From NCBI RefSeq assembly GCF_001875655.1, contig NZ_MKEQ01000001.1, positions 3,534,001 to 3,598,000 of the forward strand: 64,000 nucleotides of DNA, given 5' to 3'. This document shows positions 9,462-19,249 of the stretch, in pieces. Source of the stretch: Enterobacter hormaechei ATCC 49162. GTDB taxonomy: Bacteria; Pseudomonadota; Gammaproteobacteria; Enterobacterales; Enterobacteriaceae. Each line of letters starts with the position of its first letter. Within the stretch, counting starts at the first letter, position 1. The position numbers and the translations under genes are program-made. Under the pieces are notes generated by a model. That model worked only from the letters and a program-made list of their open reading frames with translations, was not told the origin of the DNA and did no database searches.

Positions 9462-9479
9462 ACGTATTGGTATAACAAC
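9462..9479. promoter_or_regulatory. UxuR/ExuR-type operator
   Basis: ATTGGTATAACAA resembles the hexuronate repressor operator (AAATTGGTATACCAATTT as I recall it). It sits between the predicted start point and the uxuA ribosome-binding site, where a repressor would block transcription. A second half-site, AAATTGGTA, is at 9354-9362, nearer yeiQ. Confidence 0.45.
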
Positions 9480-9495
9480 TTGAGAGGGTGGGGCA

Positions 9496-10686
9496 ATGGA
9501 ACAAACCTGGCGTTGGTACGGGCCGAACGATCCGGTTTCTCTTGATGATGTGCGTCAGGCTGGCGCAACGGGTGTGGTCACGGCGCTGCATCATATTCCG
9601 AACGGCCAGGTGTGGCCGGTGGAAGAAATTCAAAAGCGTCAGGCACAGCTGGCTGAAAAAGGGTTAACCTGGTCTGTTGTGGAAAGTATTCCGGTTCACG
9701 AAGATATCAAAACCCACTCCGGTGAGTGTGACACCTGGATTGCGAATTATCAGCAGAGCATTCGTAACCTGGCAGCCTGCGGCATTGATACCGTCTGCTA
9801 CAACTTTATGCCAATTCTGGACTGGACGCGTACGGACCTGGAATATGAAATGGCAGACGGTTCGAAAGCGCTGCGCTTCGATCAAATCGCCTTTGCGGCT
9901 TTCGAGCTGCACATTCTGAAGCGTCCGGGAGCGGAAGCAGACTACACCGCCGAAGAGCAGCAGCAGGCGCTGGCGTGGTTCAATGCCGCCAGTGAAGCGG
10001 ACATTGAGAAGCTGGTTCGCAATATCATCGCGGGCCTGCCGGGGGCGGAAGAGGGGTATACCCTCGATCAGTTCCGCGCGCGTCTGGCGGAATATGGCGA
10101 TATCGATAAAAACCAGCTGCGTGAAAACATGGCGCACTTCCTGCGCGCTATCGTGCCGGTGGCAGAAGAGGCTGGCGTGCGGCTGGCGGTTCACCCGGAC
10201 GATCCACCGCGCCCTATCCTTGGCCTGCCGCGTATCGTGTCGACCATTGAAGATATGCAGTGGCTGAAAGAGACGGTAGACAGCATCTACAACGGCTACA
10301 CCATGTGTACCGGCTCGTACGGCGTGCGGGCGGATAACGATCTGGTGCGGATGATCGAAACCTTCGGCGATCGCATTCATTTCACCCACCTGCGTGCAAC
10401 CTGCCGTGAAGAGAACCCGAAAACCTTCCACGAAGCAGCCCATCTTGGCGGCGACGTGAACATGGTTGCGGTGGTGGATGCCATTCTTGCTGAAGAGGTC
10501 CGTCGTAAGCAGGCGGGGGATGTACGTCCTATTCCGTTCCGTCCGGATCACGGGCACCAGATGCTGGACGATCTGCGCAAGAAAACGAACCCAGGGTATT
10601 CGGCGATTGGCCGTCTGAAAGGGATGGCGGAAGTGCGCGGTATCGAGCTGGCGCTGAAGATGACGAAGTATCCGGAGCTTCTGTAA
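9496..10686 (+). CDS. uxuA: UxuA, mannonate dehydratase
   Basis: A 396-residue cytoplasmic metal-dependent dehydratase (E. coli 394). It begins [21 protein letters not shown], and the family hallmarks [21 protein letters not shown] and FRPDHGH supply metal and substrate ligands on a TIM barrel. It converts D-mannonate to 2-keto-3-deoxygluconate in glucuronate catabolism. In E. coli uxuA is followed by uxuB and lies far away near gntP; here it is alone and divergent from yeiQ, sharing a regulatory region with CRP-like and UxuR-like sites. A GAGAGGGTGGGG stretch upstream is the ribosome-binding site. Confidence 0.95.
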   Translation: MEQTWRWYGPNDPVSLDDVRQAGATGVVTALHHIPNGQVWPVEEIQKRQAQLAEKGLTWSVVESIPVHEDIKTHSGECDTWIANYQQSIRNLAACGIDTVCYNFMPILDWTRTDLEYEMADGSKALRFDQIAFAAFELHILKRPGAEADYTAEEQQQALAWFNAASEADIEKLVRNIIAGLPGAEEGYTLDQFRARLAEYGDIDKNQLRENMAHFLRAIVPVAEEAGVRLAVHPDDPPRPILGLPRIVSTIEDMQWLKETVDSIYNGYTMCTGSYGVRADNDLVRMIETFGDRIHFTHLRATCREENPKTFHEAAHLGGDVNMVAVVDAILAEEVRRKQAGDVRPIPFRPDHGHQMLDDLRKKTNPGYSAIGRLKGMAEVRGIELALKMTKYPELL

Positions 10687-10693
10687 GCTCTGT

Positions 10694-10798
10694 TGCCCGG
10701 TGACGCTGCGCTTACCCGACCTACAAAAATACAAAAACCGGCCTGAGAGCCGGTTTTTGTATTTTTGTAGGTCGGGTAAGGCGAAGCCGCCACCCGAC
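10694..10798. repeat. Inverted REP pair merged with a bidirectional terminator
   Basis: Two REP-type elements face each other between convergent uxuA and yeiP. The arms at 10711-10742 and 10749-10780 are a perfect 32-bp inverted repeat around CTGAGA. The inner 12 bp plus flanking A/T runs (ACAAAAACCGGC/GCCGGTTTTTGT) form a terminator that works in both directions. The outer parts (GGGTAAGGCGAAGCCGCCACCC and a diverged copy) are the same repeat seen at 17114, 33282, 55311 and 58740. Confidence 0.85.
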
Positions 10799-10809
10799 AA
10801 AAGCCACAA

Positions 10810-11382
10810 TCAGTCAGCACGACCCATATAACGTTTTTCTTCGATATGGATGCGGATTTTCTCGCCCGCTGAAAGGTATTCTGGCACCTGTACGACCAGA
10901 CCGGTAGTCAGGGTAGCCGGTTTGTTACGCGCGCTTGCAGACGCACCTTTGATGCCCGGTGCCGTTTCAACGATTTCCAGATCAACAGTCTGCGGCAGCT
11001 CCAGCGCCAGCAGCACGCCATCCCAGGTCAGCACCTGCATGTCTGGCATCCCACCTTCAGGAATAAACAGCAGCTCTTCTTCGATCTGATCTTTGGTGAA
11101 GATATACGGGGTGTAATCCTCTTTATCCATGAACACGTATTCGTTGCCGTCGATATAAGAAAAATCAACGTAGCGACGGGTCAGGGTCACGGTATCTACG
11201 ATGTCGTCGCCTTTAAAACGTTCTTCCACTTTCAGGCCGGTACGGACATCGGAGAAACGCATTTTGTACAGCGTTGCTGCGCCACGGGCGCTGGGTGCCT
11301 GAATGTCGATATCTTTCACAATCAGCAGTTTGCCGTTGTAATTCAGTACCATACCTTTCTTAATTTCGTTCGCTCTTGGCAT
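10810..11382 (-). CDS. yeiP: YeiP, elongation factor P-like protein
   Basis: A 190-residue EF-P paralogue (EfpL). It has the three-domain EF-P layout: KOW-like N-domain ([13 protein letters not shown] onward), OB domain, and C-terminal OB domain. The tip loop around [10 protein letters not shown] carries Arg where EF-P carries the modified Lys, as in other YeiP proteins. It binds stalled ribosomes and helps with certain proline-containing motifs. The ATG at 11382 gives the standard family length; upstream in-frame sequence is not conserved in composition. Confidence 0.94.
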   Translation of the reverse strand: MPRANEIKKGMVLNYNGKLLIVKDIDIQAPSARGAATLYKMRFSDVRTGLKVEERFKGDDIVDTVTLTRRYVDFSYIDGNEYVFMDKEDYTPYIFTKDQIEEELLFIPEGGMPDMQVLTWDGVLLALELPQTVDLEIVETAPGIKGASASARNKPATLTTGLVVQVPEYLSAGEKIRIHIEEKRYMGRAD

Positions 11383-11546
11383 TGCAGTAATCCTGTTTAC
11401 GGGAGGTAAAAAATATCGCGCCAAATTACTCGCGCGCGGCCTTTCAGGCAAGCGGAATTCGTGGCTTTTGCTATCAATACATAAAAGGTGTTACTGTGCG
11501 CGCAATGCCCGACTGCGCGGGCATCTGCCACCAACAGAGAGCATGT

Positions 11547-11801
11547 ATGGATTGTCGTTCCGACTGTGGCGCGTGCTGTACCGCACCGTCCATCTCAAGC
11601 CCCATTCCAGGCATGCCGGAGGGCAAGCCTGCCAATACCCGCTGCGTTCAGCTTTCGGATTCAAACCTGTGCATGATCTTTGGCTCGCCCCTGCGTCCGA
11701 AGGTGTGCTCCGGGCTCCAGCCAACCGCCGAAATGTGCGGCAGTACGCGCCAGCAGGCCATCACTTATCTGCTTGAGCAGGAGGCGCTCACCGCGCCTTA
11801 A
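11547..11801 (+). CDS. yeiW: YeiW, small YkgJ-family Cys-cluster protein
   Basis: An 84-residue protein of the YkgJ/UPF0153 family with a probable metal-binding Cys cluster. [14 protein letters not shown] gives Cys3, Cys7, Cys10 and Cys11, and further Cys residues occur in NTRCVQ, RPKVCSG and EMCG. The substrate or partner is unknown. I started at the ATG at 11547 from the family start; an upstream ATG at 11496 would add 17 residues. Its stop codon overlaps the stop of convergent setB by four bases. Confidence 0.85.
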   Translation: MDCRSDCGACCTAPSISSPIPGMPEGKPANTRCVQLSDSNLCMIFGSPLRPKVCSGLQPTAEMCGSTRQQAITYLLEQEALTAP

Positions 11802-12979
11802 ACGTCTTTGATCCGCGTCAGGCAGCTTAGTGTCAGGACGCACATCACCAGCGCAATCCAGAACACCGTATGATAGTTCCAGATTTCAGCCACAACGCCC
11901 GCCAGTGAGCCTGCAATAATCCAGCCCACACGGGTGGTATTAGTATAAAGGGTAGTGGCGGCACCTGCCTGACCCGGCATCAGATCCTGGAAATAGAGCA
12001 TACCGATACCGGCCAGAATGCCGATATAAATGGCGTTCAGCAGCTGTAAAGCAAGTAGCAGGGCTGGCGTATGAACCGTCAGCATACCGACGTAAAACAG
12101 CAGCCCGGCAACGGCGGCGACGCGCATCAAAAAGCGCTTCCCGAAACGCTTCGCGTAATAGCCCGCAATCAGCATGGTGGGGATCTCAAGCCCCGCGGCG
12201 GTACCCATCATGATCCCGGCCAGCTTCTCCGGCAGATGCAGTTCATCAATAATAAACAGGGGCATATTAATGATATAGAGACTGTTGGTTCCCCACATCA
12301 GCGTGCAGATAATGAATAACAGCAGCGCGTCGCGGCGGTTGCGTCGCGGGGCTTCCAGCGTACCGGTCGCCACTTTCGGCTCTTTGCGCATGGAGGGCAG
12401 AAAGAACCAGACCATCGCGCCGCACACCACGAAAGCCACCGCTGCGCTGAGGTACATCACCGTAAAGCCAAAACCCATCGCCAGCGCGTAGGCGAGCGGG
12501 GGACCAATCACCCATGCCAGCGACACCTGTGCACGCAGTATTGAGCTGAACATCACCGCTTCCCGCCCGGTGCGGTCGGCATGCTCGCGGGCAAGGGCAA
12601 ACATTTGCGGGTTGGCGGTCGAGCCGAAACTGCTCAGAAAGACGCCCACAAACAGCAGAATGAAGTAGTTACGATTCCAGGCAAACAGCAGGCAGGCAAA
12701 CACCCCGAGCAGGCAGCAAAAAACGATCAGGCTTTTGCGATCGCCTTTGCGGTCTGAGCGACCGGCAAGAAACTGGCTGACGAAAATGCCAATGATGGCG
12801 CTTCCGGTAAAAAAGAAGCCGACCATCGCCGGGCGCGCGTGGACCTCGTTGGTCAGAAACAGGCTCAGCGTAGGCGTTTGTAACGCACCGGCAATACCGG
12901 TGAGGAAAGCAACAATCAAAAACGCCGTTGACGTCAAATCAAAGGGCTTTGGTGAGGCGGCAGCGGGATTGTTATGCAT
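11798..12979 (-). CDS. setB: SetB, sugar efflux transporter (MFS)
   Basis: A 393-residue inner-membrane protein with about 12 transmembrane helices, close to E. coli SetB. It begins [20 protein letters not shown]; the loop between helices 2 and 3 has [14 protein letters not shown], the MFS motif A region. SetA/SetB export glucose, lactose and related sugars or analogues. It is divergent from fruBKA across a 358-bp region with Cra operators. The start at 12979 follows the family; an earlier in-frame ATG at 13054 would extend it by 25 residues without family support. Confidence 0.93.
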   Translation of the reverse strand: MHNNPAAASPKPFDLTSTAFLIVAFLTGIAGALQTPTLSLFLTNEVHARPAMVGFFFTGSAIIGIFVSQFLAGRSDRKGDRKSLIVFCCLLGVFACLLFAWNRNYFILLFVGVFLSSFGSTANPQMFALAREHADRTGREAVMFSSILRAQVSLAWVIGPPLAYALAMGFGFTVMYLSAAVAFVVCGAMVWFFLPSMRKEPKVATGTLEAPRRNRRDALLLFIICTLMWGTNSLYIINMPLFIIDELHLPEKLAGIMMGTAAGLEIPTMLIAGYYAKRFGKRFLMRVAAVAGLLFYVGMLTVHTPALLLALQLLNAIYIGILAGIGMLYFQDLMPGQAGAATTLYTNTTRVGWIIAGSLAGVVAEIWNYHTVFWIALVMCVLTLSCLTRIKDV

Positions 12980-13236
12980 GTTCAGTACTTGCGAATGACA
13001 GAGAGAGGCGGAGTTTACGCCGCCCGTCATTAAATAAACAGAGGGTAAAGTCAAGATTGCTACAAAAAATCAAAATGCCATTTCAGTTTATTGATTTGAC
13101 GCTGAACCGTGCTGAAGCCGTTTGCTGAACGTCAGCAAAATCCCCCCGACTGAAGAAGAAATGTGCTGCACTTCTAAATTCTGCAACAAGAAACGTAACT
13201 TTTCTTGCAACCTTTAATAGAAAAGACAAGACTTCT

Positions 13237-13248
13237 TGAAACGTTTCA
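13237..13248. promoter_or_regulatory. Cra (FruR) operator O1 of fruBKA
   Basis: TGAAACGTTTCA is a perfect palindrome and matches the Cra consensus. It overlaps a TTGAAA that could be a -35 element. In E. coli, Cra represses fruBKA from two such sites and is released by fructose 1-phosphate. Confidence 0.88.
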
Positions 13249-13303
13249 GCGCTATCTTGCATGTTCTGTTGAAGCAGGTTAGCGCCTATTTTCTCAGTTA
13301 AGC

Positions 13304-13315
13304 TGAAACGATTCA
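13304..13315. promoter_or_regulatory. Cra (FruR) operator O2 of fruBKA
   Basis: TGAAACGATTCA differs from the perfect site at one central base. It lies 23 bp before the fruB ATG and 67 bp (centre to centre) from O1, about 6.4 helical turns. Confidence 0.82.
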
Positions 13316-13337
13316 ATTTCAGCAGGAGAGGAGAACC

Positions 13338-14468
13338 ATGTTCCAGTTATCTGTTCAGGATATCCACCCGGGCGAACAGGCCGGGAATAAAGAAGAGGCT
13401 ATTCACCAGGTCGCCGCTGCTCTCGTGCAGGCTGGCAACGTGGCGGACGGCTATGTTAACGGCATGCTGGCGCGCGAACAGCAGACCTCCACCTTCCTCG
13501 GTAACGGTATTGCTATTCCGCACGGCACCACGGACACCCGCGATCAGGTGCTGAAAACCGGCGTACAGGTTTACCAGTTCCCGCAGGGCGTGCTCTGGGG
13601 CGAGGGCCAGGTGGCTTACGTGGCGATTGGCATCGCGGCCAGCGGTGACGAACACCTGGGCCTGCTGCGTCAGCTGACGCACGTGCTGAGCGATGATGCC
13701 GTCGCGGAACAGCTTAAATCCGCCACCACTGCTGAAGAGCTGCGCGCCCTGCTGATGGGCGAAAAACAGAGCGAAGCGCTGAAGCTGGATAATGAAACCC
13801 TGACGCTGGACGTCGTTGCATCCGATCTGGTCACCCTCCAGGCGCTGAACGCGGCGCGCCTGAAAGAGGTGGGCGCGGCAGATGCCGGTTTCGTTTCACG
13901 CACCATCAATGATAAGCCACTGAATCTCGGTCAGGGCATCTGGCTGAACGACAGTGCTGAAGGCAACCTGCGTAGCGCTATCGCGGTCAGCCGCGCTGCG
14001 GTTGCCTTTGAGACAGATGGCGAACGCGCCGCGATGCTGGTAACGGTTGCGATGACAGACGATCAGCCGGTTTCCGTACTGAAGCGTCTGGGCGATCTGC
14101 TGCTGAACAACAAAGCTGAAAAATTGCTGAACGCCGATGCGGCGACCGTACTGGCTCTGCTGACCAGCGACGATGCGCTGACGGACGACCTGCTGAGCGC
14201 AGAGTACGTGGTGCGTAACGAACACGGCCTGCATGCCCGTCCGGGCACCATGCTGGTGAATACCATTAAACAATTTGAAAGTGAGATCACCGTGACCAAT
14301 CTGGACGGTTCGGGTAAACCAGCCAACGGCCGTAGCCTGATGAAAGTCGTCGCGCTGGGCGTGAAGAAAGGCCATCGCCTGCGCTTCACCGCGCAGGGTG
14401 CGGATGCTGAACAGGCGCTGAAAGCGATTGGCGACGCCATCGCGGCCGGTCTGGGGGAGGGCGCATAA
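13338..14468 (+). CDS. fruB: FruB, fused fructose PTS IIA-HPr protein (DTP)
   Basis: A 376-residue cytoplasmic phosphocarrier with three parts: an EIIA-Fru domain (about 1-145, active His62 in IPHGTTD), a middle linker domain, and an HPr-like domain (about 285-376, active His299 in HGLHARPG). It takes phosphate from EI and passes it to FruA. First gene of fruBKA; its stop overlaps the fruK start (TAATG). A strong AGGAGAGGAG precedes the ATG. Expected to be repressed by Cra from two upstream operators. Confidence 0.96.
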   Translation: MFQLSVQDIHPGEQAGNKEEAIHQVAAALVQAGNVADGYVNGMLAREQQTSTFLGNGIAIPHGTTDTRDQVLKTGVQVYQFPQGVLWGEGQVAYVAIGIAASGDEHLGLLRQLTHVLSDDAVAEQLKSATTAEELRALLMGEKQSEALKLDNETLTLDVVASDLVTLQALNAARLKEVGAADAGFVSRTINDKPLNLGQGIWLNDSAEGNLRSAIAVSRAAVAFETDGERAAMLVTVAMTDDQPVSVLKRLGDLLLNNKAEKLLNADAATVLALLTSDDALTDDLLSAEYVVRNEHGLHARPGTMLVNTIKQFESEITVTNLDGSGKPANGRSLMKVVALGVKKGHRLRFTAQGADAEQALKAIGDAIAAGLGEGA

Positions 14469-15406
14469 TGAGCAGACGTGTTGCGACCATTACGCTGAAC
14501 CCGGCATACGATCTGGTGGGCTTTTGCCCGGAAATTGAGCGTGGCGAAGTTAACCTGGTGCGGACGACCGGCCTGCATGCCGCAGGGAAAGGGATTAACG
14601 TGGCGAAGGTGCTGAAAGATCTCGGCATCGACGTGACCGTTGGTGGCTTCCTCGGTAAAGACAACCAGGACGGTTTTCAGCAGTTGTTCAGTGAACTGGG
14701 CATCGCTAACCGTTTTCAGGTTGTGCAGGGCCGTACCCGCATCAACGTTAAACTGACCGAAAAAGACGGTGAAGTGACCGATCTGAACTTCTCCGGCTTC
14801 GAAGTCACCCCGGCTGACTGGGAGCGCTTTGTTGCCGATTCCCTGAGCTGGCTGGGACAGTTTGACATGGTATGCGTCAGCGGCAGTCTGCCGTCCGGCG
14901 TCAGCCCGGAAGCATTCACCGACTGGATGACACGCCTGCGCAGCCAGTGCCCATGCATTATTTTCGACAGCAGCCGCGACGCGCTGGTCGCCGGTCTGAA
15001 AGCCTCGCCATGGCTGGTTAAGCCTAACCGTCGTGAGCTGGAGATCTGGGCGGGCCGTAAGCTGCCAGAATTAAAGGATGTGATTGACGCTGCCCATGCG
15101 CTGCGCGAGCAAGGTATTGCTCACGTCGTGATTTCGCTGGGCGCAGAAGGTGCCCTGTGGGTTAACGCCTCCGGGGAGTGGATTGCCAAACCGCCGTCAA
15201 TGGAAGTGGTGAGCACCGTTGGCGCAGGGGATTCGATGGTTGGCGGCCTGATTTACGGCCTGCTGATGCGTGAATCCAGTGAACATACCTTACGTCTTGC
15301 TACCGCCGTTGCGGCCCTGGCCGTGAGCCAGAGCAATGTCGGCATTACCGATCGTACCCAGTTGGCCGCGATGATGGCGCGCGTTGACTTAAAACCTTTT
15401 AACTAA
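14468..15406 (+). CDS. fruK: FruK, 1-phosphofructokinase
   Basis: A 312-residue PfkB-family sugar kinase that turns fructose 1-phosphate into fructose 1,6-bisphosphate using ATP. The N-terminal substrate region (TLNPAYDL, AAGKGINVAKVL) and the C-terminal GAGDSMVGG with catalytic base Asp255 are intact. It is translationally coupled to fruB and 16 bp ahead of fruA. FruK controls the level of fructose 1-phosphate, the Cra inducer. Confidence 0.96.
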   Translation: MSRRVATITLNPAYDLVGFCPEIERGEVNLVRTTGLHAAGKGINVAKVLKDLGIDVTVGGFLGKDNQDGFQQLFSELGIANRFQVVQGRTRINVKLTEKDGEVTDLNFSGFEVTPADWERFVADSLSWLGQFDMVCVSGSLPSGVSPEAFTDWMTRLRSQCPCIIFDSSRDALVAGLKASPWLVKPNRRELEIWAGRKLPELKDVIDAAHALREQGIAHVVISLGAEGALWVNASGEWIAKPPSMEVVSTVGAGDSMVGGLIYGLLMRESSEHTLRLATAVAALAVSQSNVGITDRTQLAAMMARVDLKPFN

Positions 15407-15422
15407 CAGCAGGAGAGGAATA

Positions 15423-17108
15423 ATGAAAACGCTGCTGATCATTGACTCCGGTCTCGGACAGGCTCGTGCCTATATGGCAAAGACCCTGCTGGGCGCGGCG
15501 GCACAAAAAGCGCACCTGGATATCATTGATAACCCGGGTGATGCTGAAATGGCGATCGTTCTGGGCGACAAAATCCCTGCGGACAGTGCCCTGAACGGCA
15601 AAAAAGTGTGGCTGGGCGATATTAATCGCGCGGTGGCACACCCTGAACTGTTTCTGAGCGAAGCAAAAGGCCATGCGACTGTTTACAGCGCGCCTGTTGA
15701 GGCGGCGCCGGTTGCTGCCACGGGTCCGAAACGCATTGTTGCGGTCACGGCCTGCCCGACAGGCGTGGCGCATACCTTTATGGCGGCTGAAGCCATTGAA
15801 ACCGAAGCGAAAAAACGCGGCTGGTGGGTAAAAGTTGAAACGCGCGGCTCCGTGGGCGCGGGCAATGCCATTACGCCGGAAGAGGTGGCAGAAGCCGATC
15901 TGGTGATTGTGGCGGCCGATATCGAAGTGGATCTGGCGAAGTTTGCCGGCAAGCCGATGTACCGCACCTCTACCGGCCTGGCGCTGAAAAAAACCGCGCA
16001 GGAATTTGATAAAGCGCTGGCGGAAGCCAAACCTTATCAGCCAACCGGTGCGGCTAAAACGTCTGGCGAAGGCAAGAAAGAGTCTGCGGGTGCTTATCGT
16101 CACCTGTTAACGGGGGTTTCCTACATGCTGCCGATGGTGGTGGCGGGCGGCCTGTGTATTGCGCTCTCCTTCGCCTTTGGTATCGAAGCCTTTAAAGAGC
16201 AGGGCACGCTGGCGGCGGCGTTGATGCAGATTGGCGGCGGCTCCGCGTTTGCGCTGATGGTGCCAGTGCTGGCGGGCTTTATCGCCTTCTCGATTGCTGA
16301 CCGTCCGGGTCTGACGCCGGGTCTTATCGGCGGTATGCTGGCCGTGAGCACCGGTTCCGGCTTTATCGGCGGTATCATCGCCGGTTTCCTCGCCGGTTAT
16401 GTGGCGAAGCTGATTAGCTCGAAGCTGAAGCTGCCGCAAAGTATGGAGGCGCTGAAACCAATCCTGATCATCCCGTTGATTTCCAGCCTGGTGGTCGGCC
16501 TGGCGATGATTTACCTGATTGGTAAACCGGTTGCGGGCATTCTGGAAGGTCTGACCCACTGGCTGCAAACCATGGGGACGGCGAACGCGGTGCTGCTGGG
16601 CGCAATCCTCGGCGGTATGATGTGTACTGACATGGGTGGTCCGGTTAACAAAGCGGCATATGCCTTTGGCGTTGGCCTGCTGAGTACCCAGACCTATGCG
16701 CCGATGGCGGCGATCATGGCGGCAGGTATGGTGCCACCGCTGGCGCTAGGCCTGGCGACAATCATTGCCCGTCGCAAGTTCGATAAAGCGCAGCAGGAAG
16801 GCGGCAAAGCGGCGCTGGTGCTGGGCCTGTGCTTCATCACCGAAGGCGCAATCCCGTTTGCGGCGCGTGATCCAATGCGTGTTCTGCCATGCTGTATCGT
16901 CGGCGGCGCGGTAACGGGGGCTATCTCCATGGCGGTAGGTGCGAAACTGATGGCACCACACGGCGGTCTGTTCGTTCTGCTGATCCCAGGCGCCATCACG
17001 CCGGTGCTGGGTTATCTGCTGGCGATTGTTGTCGGTACGCTGGTGGCGGGTCTGTCTTACGCGGTGCTGAAGCGCCCGGAAGCGGACGTGGTTGCTAAAG
17101 CAGCGTAA
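15423..17108 (+). CDS. fruA: FruA, fructose PTS IIB'BC permease
   Basis: A 561-residue inner-membrane transporter. An N-terminal degenerate IIB' domain (1-100) lacks the active Cys. The true IIB domain has phospho-Cys111 in VTACPTGVAHTF. The IIC domain (about 225-555) has eight or more hydrophobic segments with GGMMCTDMGGPVNK and the EGAIPFAARDP signature. It imports fructose as fructose 1-phosphate. Last gene of fruBKA, ended by a REP element and a bidirectional terminator shared with nfo. Confidence 0.96.
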   Translation: MKTLLIIDSGLGQARAYMAKTLLGAAAQKAHLDIIDNPGDAEMAIVLGDKIPADSALNGKKVWLGDINRAVAHPELFLSEAKGHATVYSAPVEAAPVAATGPKRIVAVTACPTGVAHTFMAAEAIETEAKKRGWWVKVETRGSVGAGNAITPEEVAEADLVIVAADIEVDLAKFAGKPMYRTSTGLALKKTAQEFDKALAEAKPYQPTGAAKTSGEGKKESAGAYRHLLTGVSYMLPMVVAGGLCIALSFAFGIEAFKEQGTLAAALMQIGGGSAFALMVPVLAGFIAFSIADRPGLTPGLIGGMLAVSTGSGFIGGIIAGFLAGYVAKLISSKLKLPQSMEALKPILIIPLISSLVVGLAMIYLIGKPVAGILEGLTHWLQTMGTANAVLLGAILGGMMCTDMGGPVNKAAYAFGVGLLSTQTYAPMAAIMAAGMVPPLALGLATIIARRKFDKAQQEGGKAALVLGLCFITEGAIPFAARDPMRVLPCCIVGGAVTGAISMAVGAKLMAPHGGLFVLLIPGAITPVLGYLLAIVVGTLVAGLSYAVLKRPEADVVAKAA

Positions 17109-17113
17109 AAAGG

Positions 17114-17146
17114 TGTCGGGTGGCGGCTTCGCCTGACCCGACCTAC
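17114..17146. repeat. REP element downstream of fruA
   Basis: A single copy of the repeat (TCGGGTGGCGGCTTCGCC then ACCCGACCTAC) immediately before the fruA/nfo terminator, between convergent genes. Confidence 0.8.
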
Positions 17147-17185
17147 AAAAAAAGCCGGGTCGCATTACGCACCCGGCTTTTTTTT
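17147..17185. terminator. Bidirectional terminator, fruA/nfo
   Basis: A seven-A run, GCCGGGT, a ten-base loop, ACCCGGC and an eight-T run. It serves fruA on the plus strand; the A-run gives U's for nfo on the minus strand. The T-run overlaps the nfo stop codon. Confidence 0.88.
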
Positions 17186-18041
17186 ATGCCGCCTGTTCAG
17201 TGGTCTGCTGCGCCTTCAGCCAGGCAATTTCTTCTGCCCAGATATCCGGATTGATGGTTTCCAGCACCATCGGAATACCGTCAAAGCGGGCGTCCTGCAT
17301 GATAAAGCGGAAGGCATCGTGGCCGATATTGCCTTCACCCAGGCTGTGGTGACGGTCAACGCGGCTGCCGAACGCGCTTTTCGCATCGTTTAAGTGCATA
17401 CCGCGCAGATACTTAAAGCCCACCACGCGTTCAAACTCATCGAAGGTGTTTTTTGTGGCCTCGGTTGTGCGCAGATCATAACCGGCAGCAAACGCGTGAC
17501 AGGTATCAATGCACACGCCCACGCGGGATTTGTCCTCCACGCCGTCGATAATCGCCGCCAGATGTTCGAACTTAAAGCCGAGGTTGCTGCCCTGACCGGC
17601 GGTGTTTTCAATCACTGCGGTGACGCCTTTGGTCTTATCCAGCGTCATGTTGATGGATTCGGCGATGCGCGCCAGACAGGCGTCTTCGTCGATTTGCATC
17701 AGATGGCTTCCGGGATGGAAGTTCAGCAGCGTCAGCCCCAGCTGCTCGCAGCGCTGGACTTCATCGAGAAACGCCTCACGGGACTTTTCCAGCGCTTCCT
17801 GAACCGGATGCCCAAGATTAATCAGATAGCTGTCGTGCGGGAGGATCTGGCCAGGCCCGTAGTGGTATTTTTCGCAGGCGGCCTTGAAGTCATCAATCAC
17901 TTCTGCGGTGAGGGGAGCGGCGCGCCACTGGCGCTGGTTTTTGGTGAACAGGGCGAAAGCGGTCGCCTCGATTTCGGCGGCGCGAATGGCGGCATTGGCA
18001 AGGCCACCGGCAGCGCTGACGTGCGCTCCAACATATTTCAT
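17184..18041 (-). CDS. nfo: Nfo, endonuclease IV
   Basis: A 285-residue TIM-barrel AP endonuclease (E. coli Nfo also 285). Zinc-binding and catalytic landmarks include the N-terminal [67 protein letters not shown] and the C-terminal LETINPD. It incises abasic sites and 3' blocked ends in base excision repair and belongs to the SoxS regulon in E. coli. It is monocistronic; the E. coli neighbours on one side (pseudouridine and nucleoside genes) are absent here. Confidence 0.96.
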   Translation of the reverse strand: MKYVGAHVSAAGGLANAAIRAAEIEATAFALFTKNQRQWRAAPLTAEVIDDFKAACEKYHYGPGQILPHDSYLINLGHPVQEALEKSREAFLDEVQRCEQLGLTLLNFHPGSHLMQIDEDACLARIAESINMTLDKTKGVTAVIENTAGQGSNLGFKFEHLAAIIDGVEDKSRVGVCIDTCHAFAAGYDLRTTEATKNTFDEFERVVGFKYLRGMHLNDAKSAFGSRVDRHHSLGEGNIGHDAFRFIMQDARFDGIPMVLETINPDIWAEEIAWLKAQQTTEQAA

Positions 18042-18105
18042 AAAAAGACTCCTGTTAACCCGAAATGCCTATGATAACGGGTTAACAGGAGAAGGACGAG
18101 ATGGT

Positions 18106-19152
18106 TTATGCCAACAGGCTGTGTACCGCAAGGTTAATCGCGCCGCCGCCCACAATCAGCCAGATGAAGAGCACCAGCGCCATCAGCAGCGGTTTCGCAC
18201 CGGCTTTTTTCAGCGCGCTGACGTGAGTGGTCACACCCAGCGCCGCCATTGCCATCGCCAGCAGCACCGTATCCAGCGTCACCAGCATCTCCACTACCGC
18301 TTTTGGCAGCAGGTGGAAGGAGTTAAAGATGGCGACCACGATGAACAGGATCGCAAACCACGGAATGGTGATTTTGCTCTTCTCGTTGCCGCCAGCCGGA
18401 GCAAGCTGTTTAACCCGTGCCGCGAGGAAAATCAGGAACGGCGCCAGCATCATTACGCGCAGCATTTTTGCGATGACTGCCGCGTTTTCCGCTTCCGGGT
18501 TAATGGCATGACCTGCCGCCACCACCTGTGCCACTTCGTGCATGGTCGAGCCAATATAGATGCCGTAAGTTTCCGGGCTAAACCAGTGCGCCACCAGCGG
18601 ATACATGGCCGGGTACAGGAAGATCGCCAGCGTACCGAAGATAACAACCGTCGCGACCGCCACCGTCACTTTACTGGCTTCTGCTTTGACTACCGGCTCC
18701 GTCGCCAGCACCGCGGCCGCACCGCAGATGCTGCTGCCTGCACCGATCAGCCAGCTGGTCTGTTTATCCAGGCCAAAGATCTTCTGGCCAATAAAGCACG
18801 CCAGTAAAAAAGTGCTCGAAAGGGTCAGGACGTCGATGGCAATCCCGCTGACGCCCACATCCGCAATCTGCGAAAAGGTAAGGCGGAAACCGTAAAGGAT
18901 AATCCCGAGACGTAATAAATGCTGCCTGGCGAAAATCACGCCGCCGTCGCAGGATTTCCAGATGTGCGGGTAAACGGTATTCCCCACCACCATGCCGAGC
19001 AGAATGGCCAGCGTTAAGGCGCTGAACCCCGCACCGGCAACTGCCGGTATACTGCCGCCCCATAAGGCCACACCGGTAACCACGGCGCTGAGCGCAAGAC
19101 CCGGCACGAAGTGCCACACTGTACGATGATGTTGTAAGGTGATTTCTGACAT
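18106..19152 (-). CDS. yeiH: YeiH, UPF0324 inner-membrane protein
   Basis: A 348-residue protein with about ten hydrophobic helices, UPF0324/PSE family (YeiH). Conserved stretches include WLIGAGSSICGAAAVLATEP and YIGSTMHEVAQVVAAG. The family is a putative anion exporter, with sulfite export proposed in some members; substrate is unproven. It is divergent from the LysR regulator yeiE with a 97-bp gap, the usual arrangement in which the LysR protein controls its neighbour. Confidence 0.9.
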   Translation of the reverse strand: MSEITLQHHRTVWHFVPGLALSAVVTGVALWGGSIPAVAGAGFSALTLAILLGMVVGNTVYPHIWKSCDGGVIFARQHLLRLGIILYGFRLTFSQIADVGVSGIAIDVLTLSSTFLLACFIGQKIFGLDKQTSWLIGAGSSICGAAAVLATEPVVKAEASKVTVAVATVVIFGTLAIFLYPAMYPLVAHWFSPETYGIYIGSTMHEVAQVVAAGHAINPEAENAAVIAKMLRVMMLAPFLIFLAARVKQLAPAGGNEKSKITIPWFAILFIVVAIFNSFHLLPKAVVEMLVTLDTVLLAMAMAALGVTTHVSALKKAGAKPLLMALVLFIWLIVGGGAINLAVHSLLA

Positions 19153-19249
19153 AACCTTCTCCTTTGTCTGGCTAAAGGTTACGGCGCTCTGGCTTAAAAA
19201 TAAAATTGATTATATATTTATAATCAATCTTTATAAGTGGTAAGCAACC

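Larger units (their letters stand above)
12980..13337. other. setB-fruB divergent control region
   Basis: These 358 bp hold no gene. The half next to fruB contains two Cra-type operators (13237-13248 and 13304-13315) and the fruB ribosome-binding site AGGAGAGGAG. The half next to setB should hold the setB promoter; I see no clear operator there. Confidence 0.7.

Noticed and set aside
9664..10809. 381-codon open frame on the minus strand across uxuA
   Set aside because: It is antisense to a clearly identified uxuA, has a His/Arg-rich composition typical of reverse frames, and resembles no family I know.
15423..15720. N-terminal IIB-like domain of FruA without Cys considered a defect
   Set aside because: The IIB' domain of FruA normally lacks the active Cys; the functional IIB with Cys111 follows.
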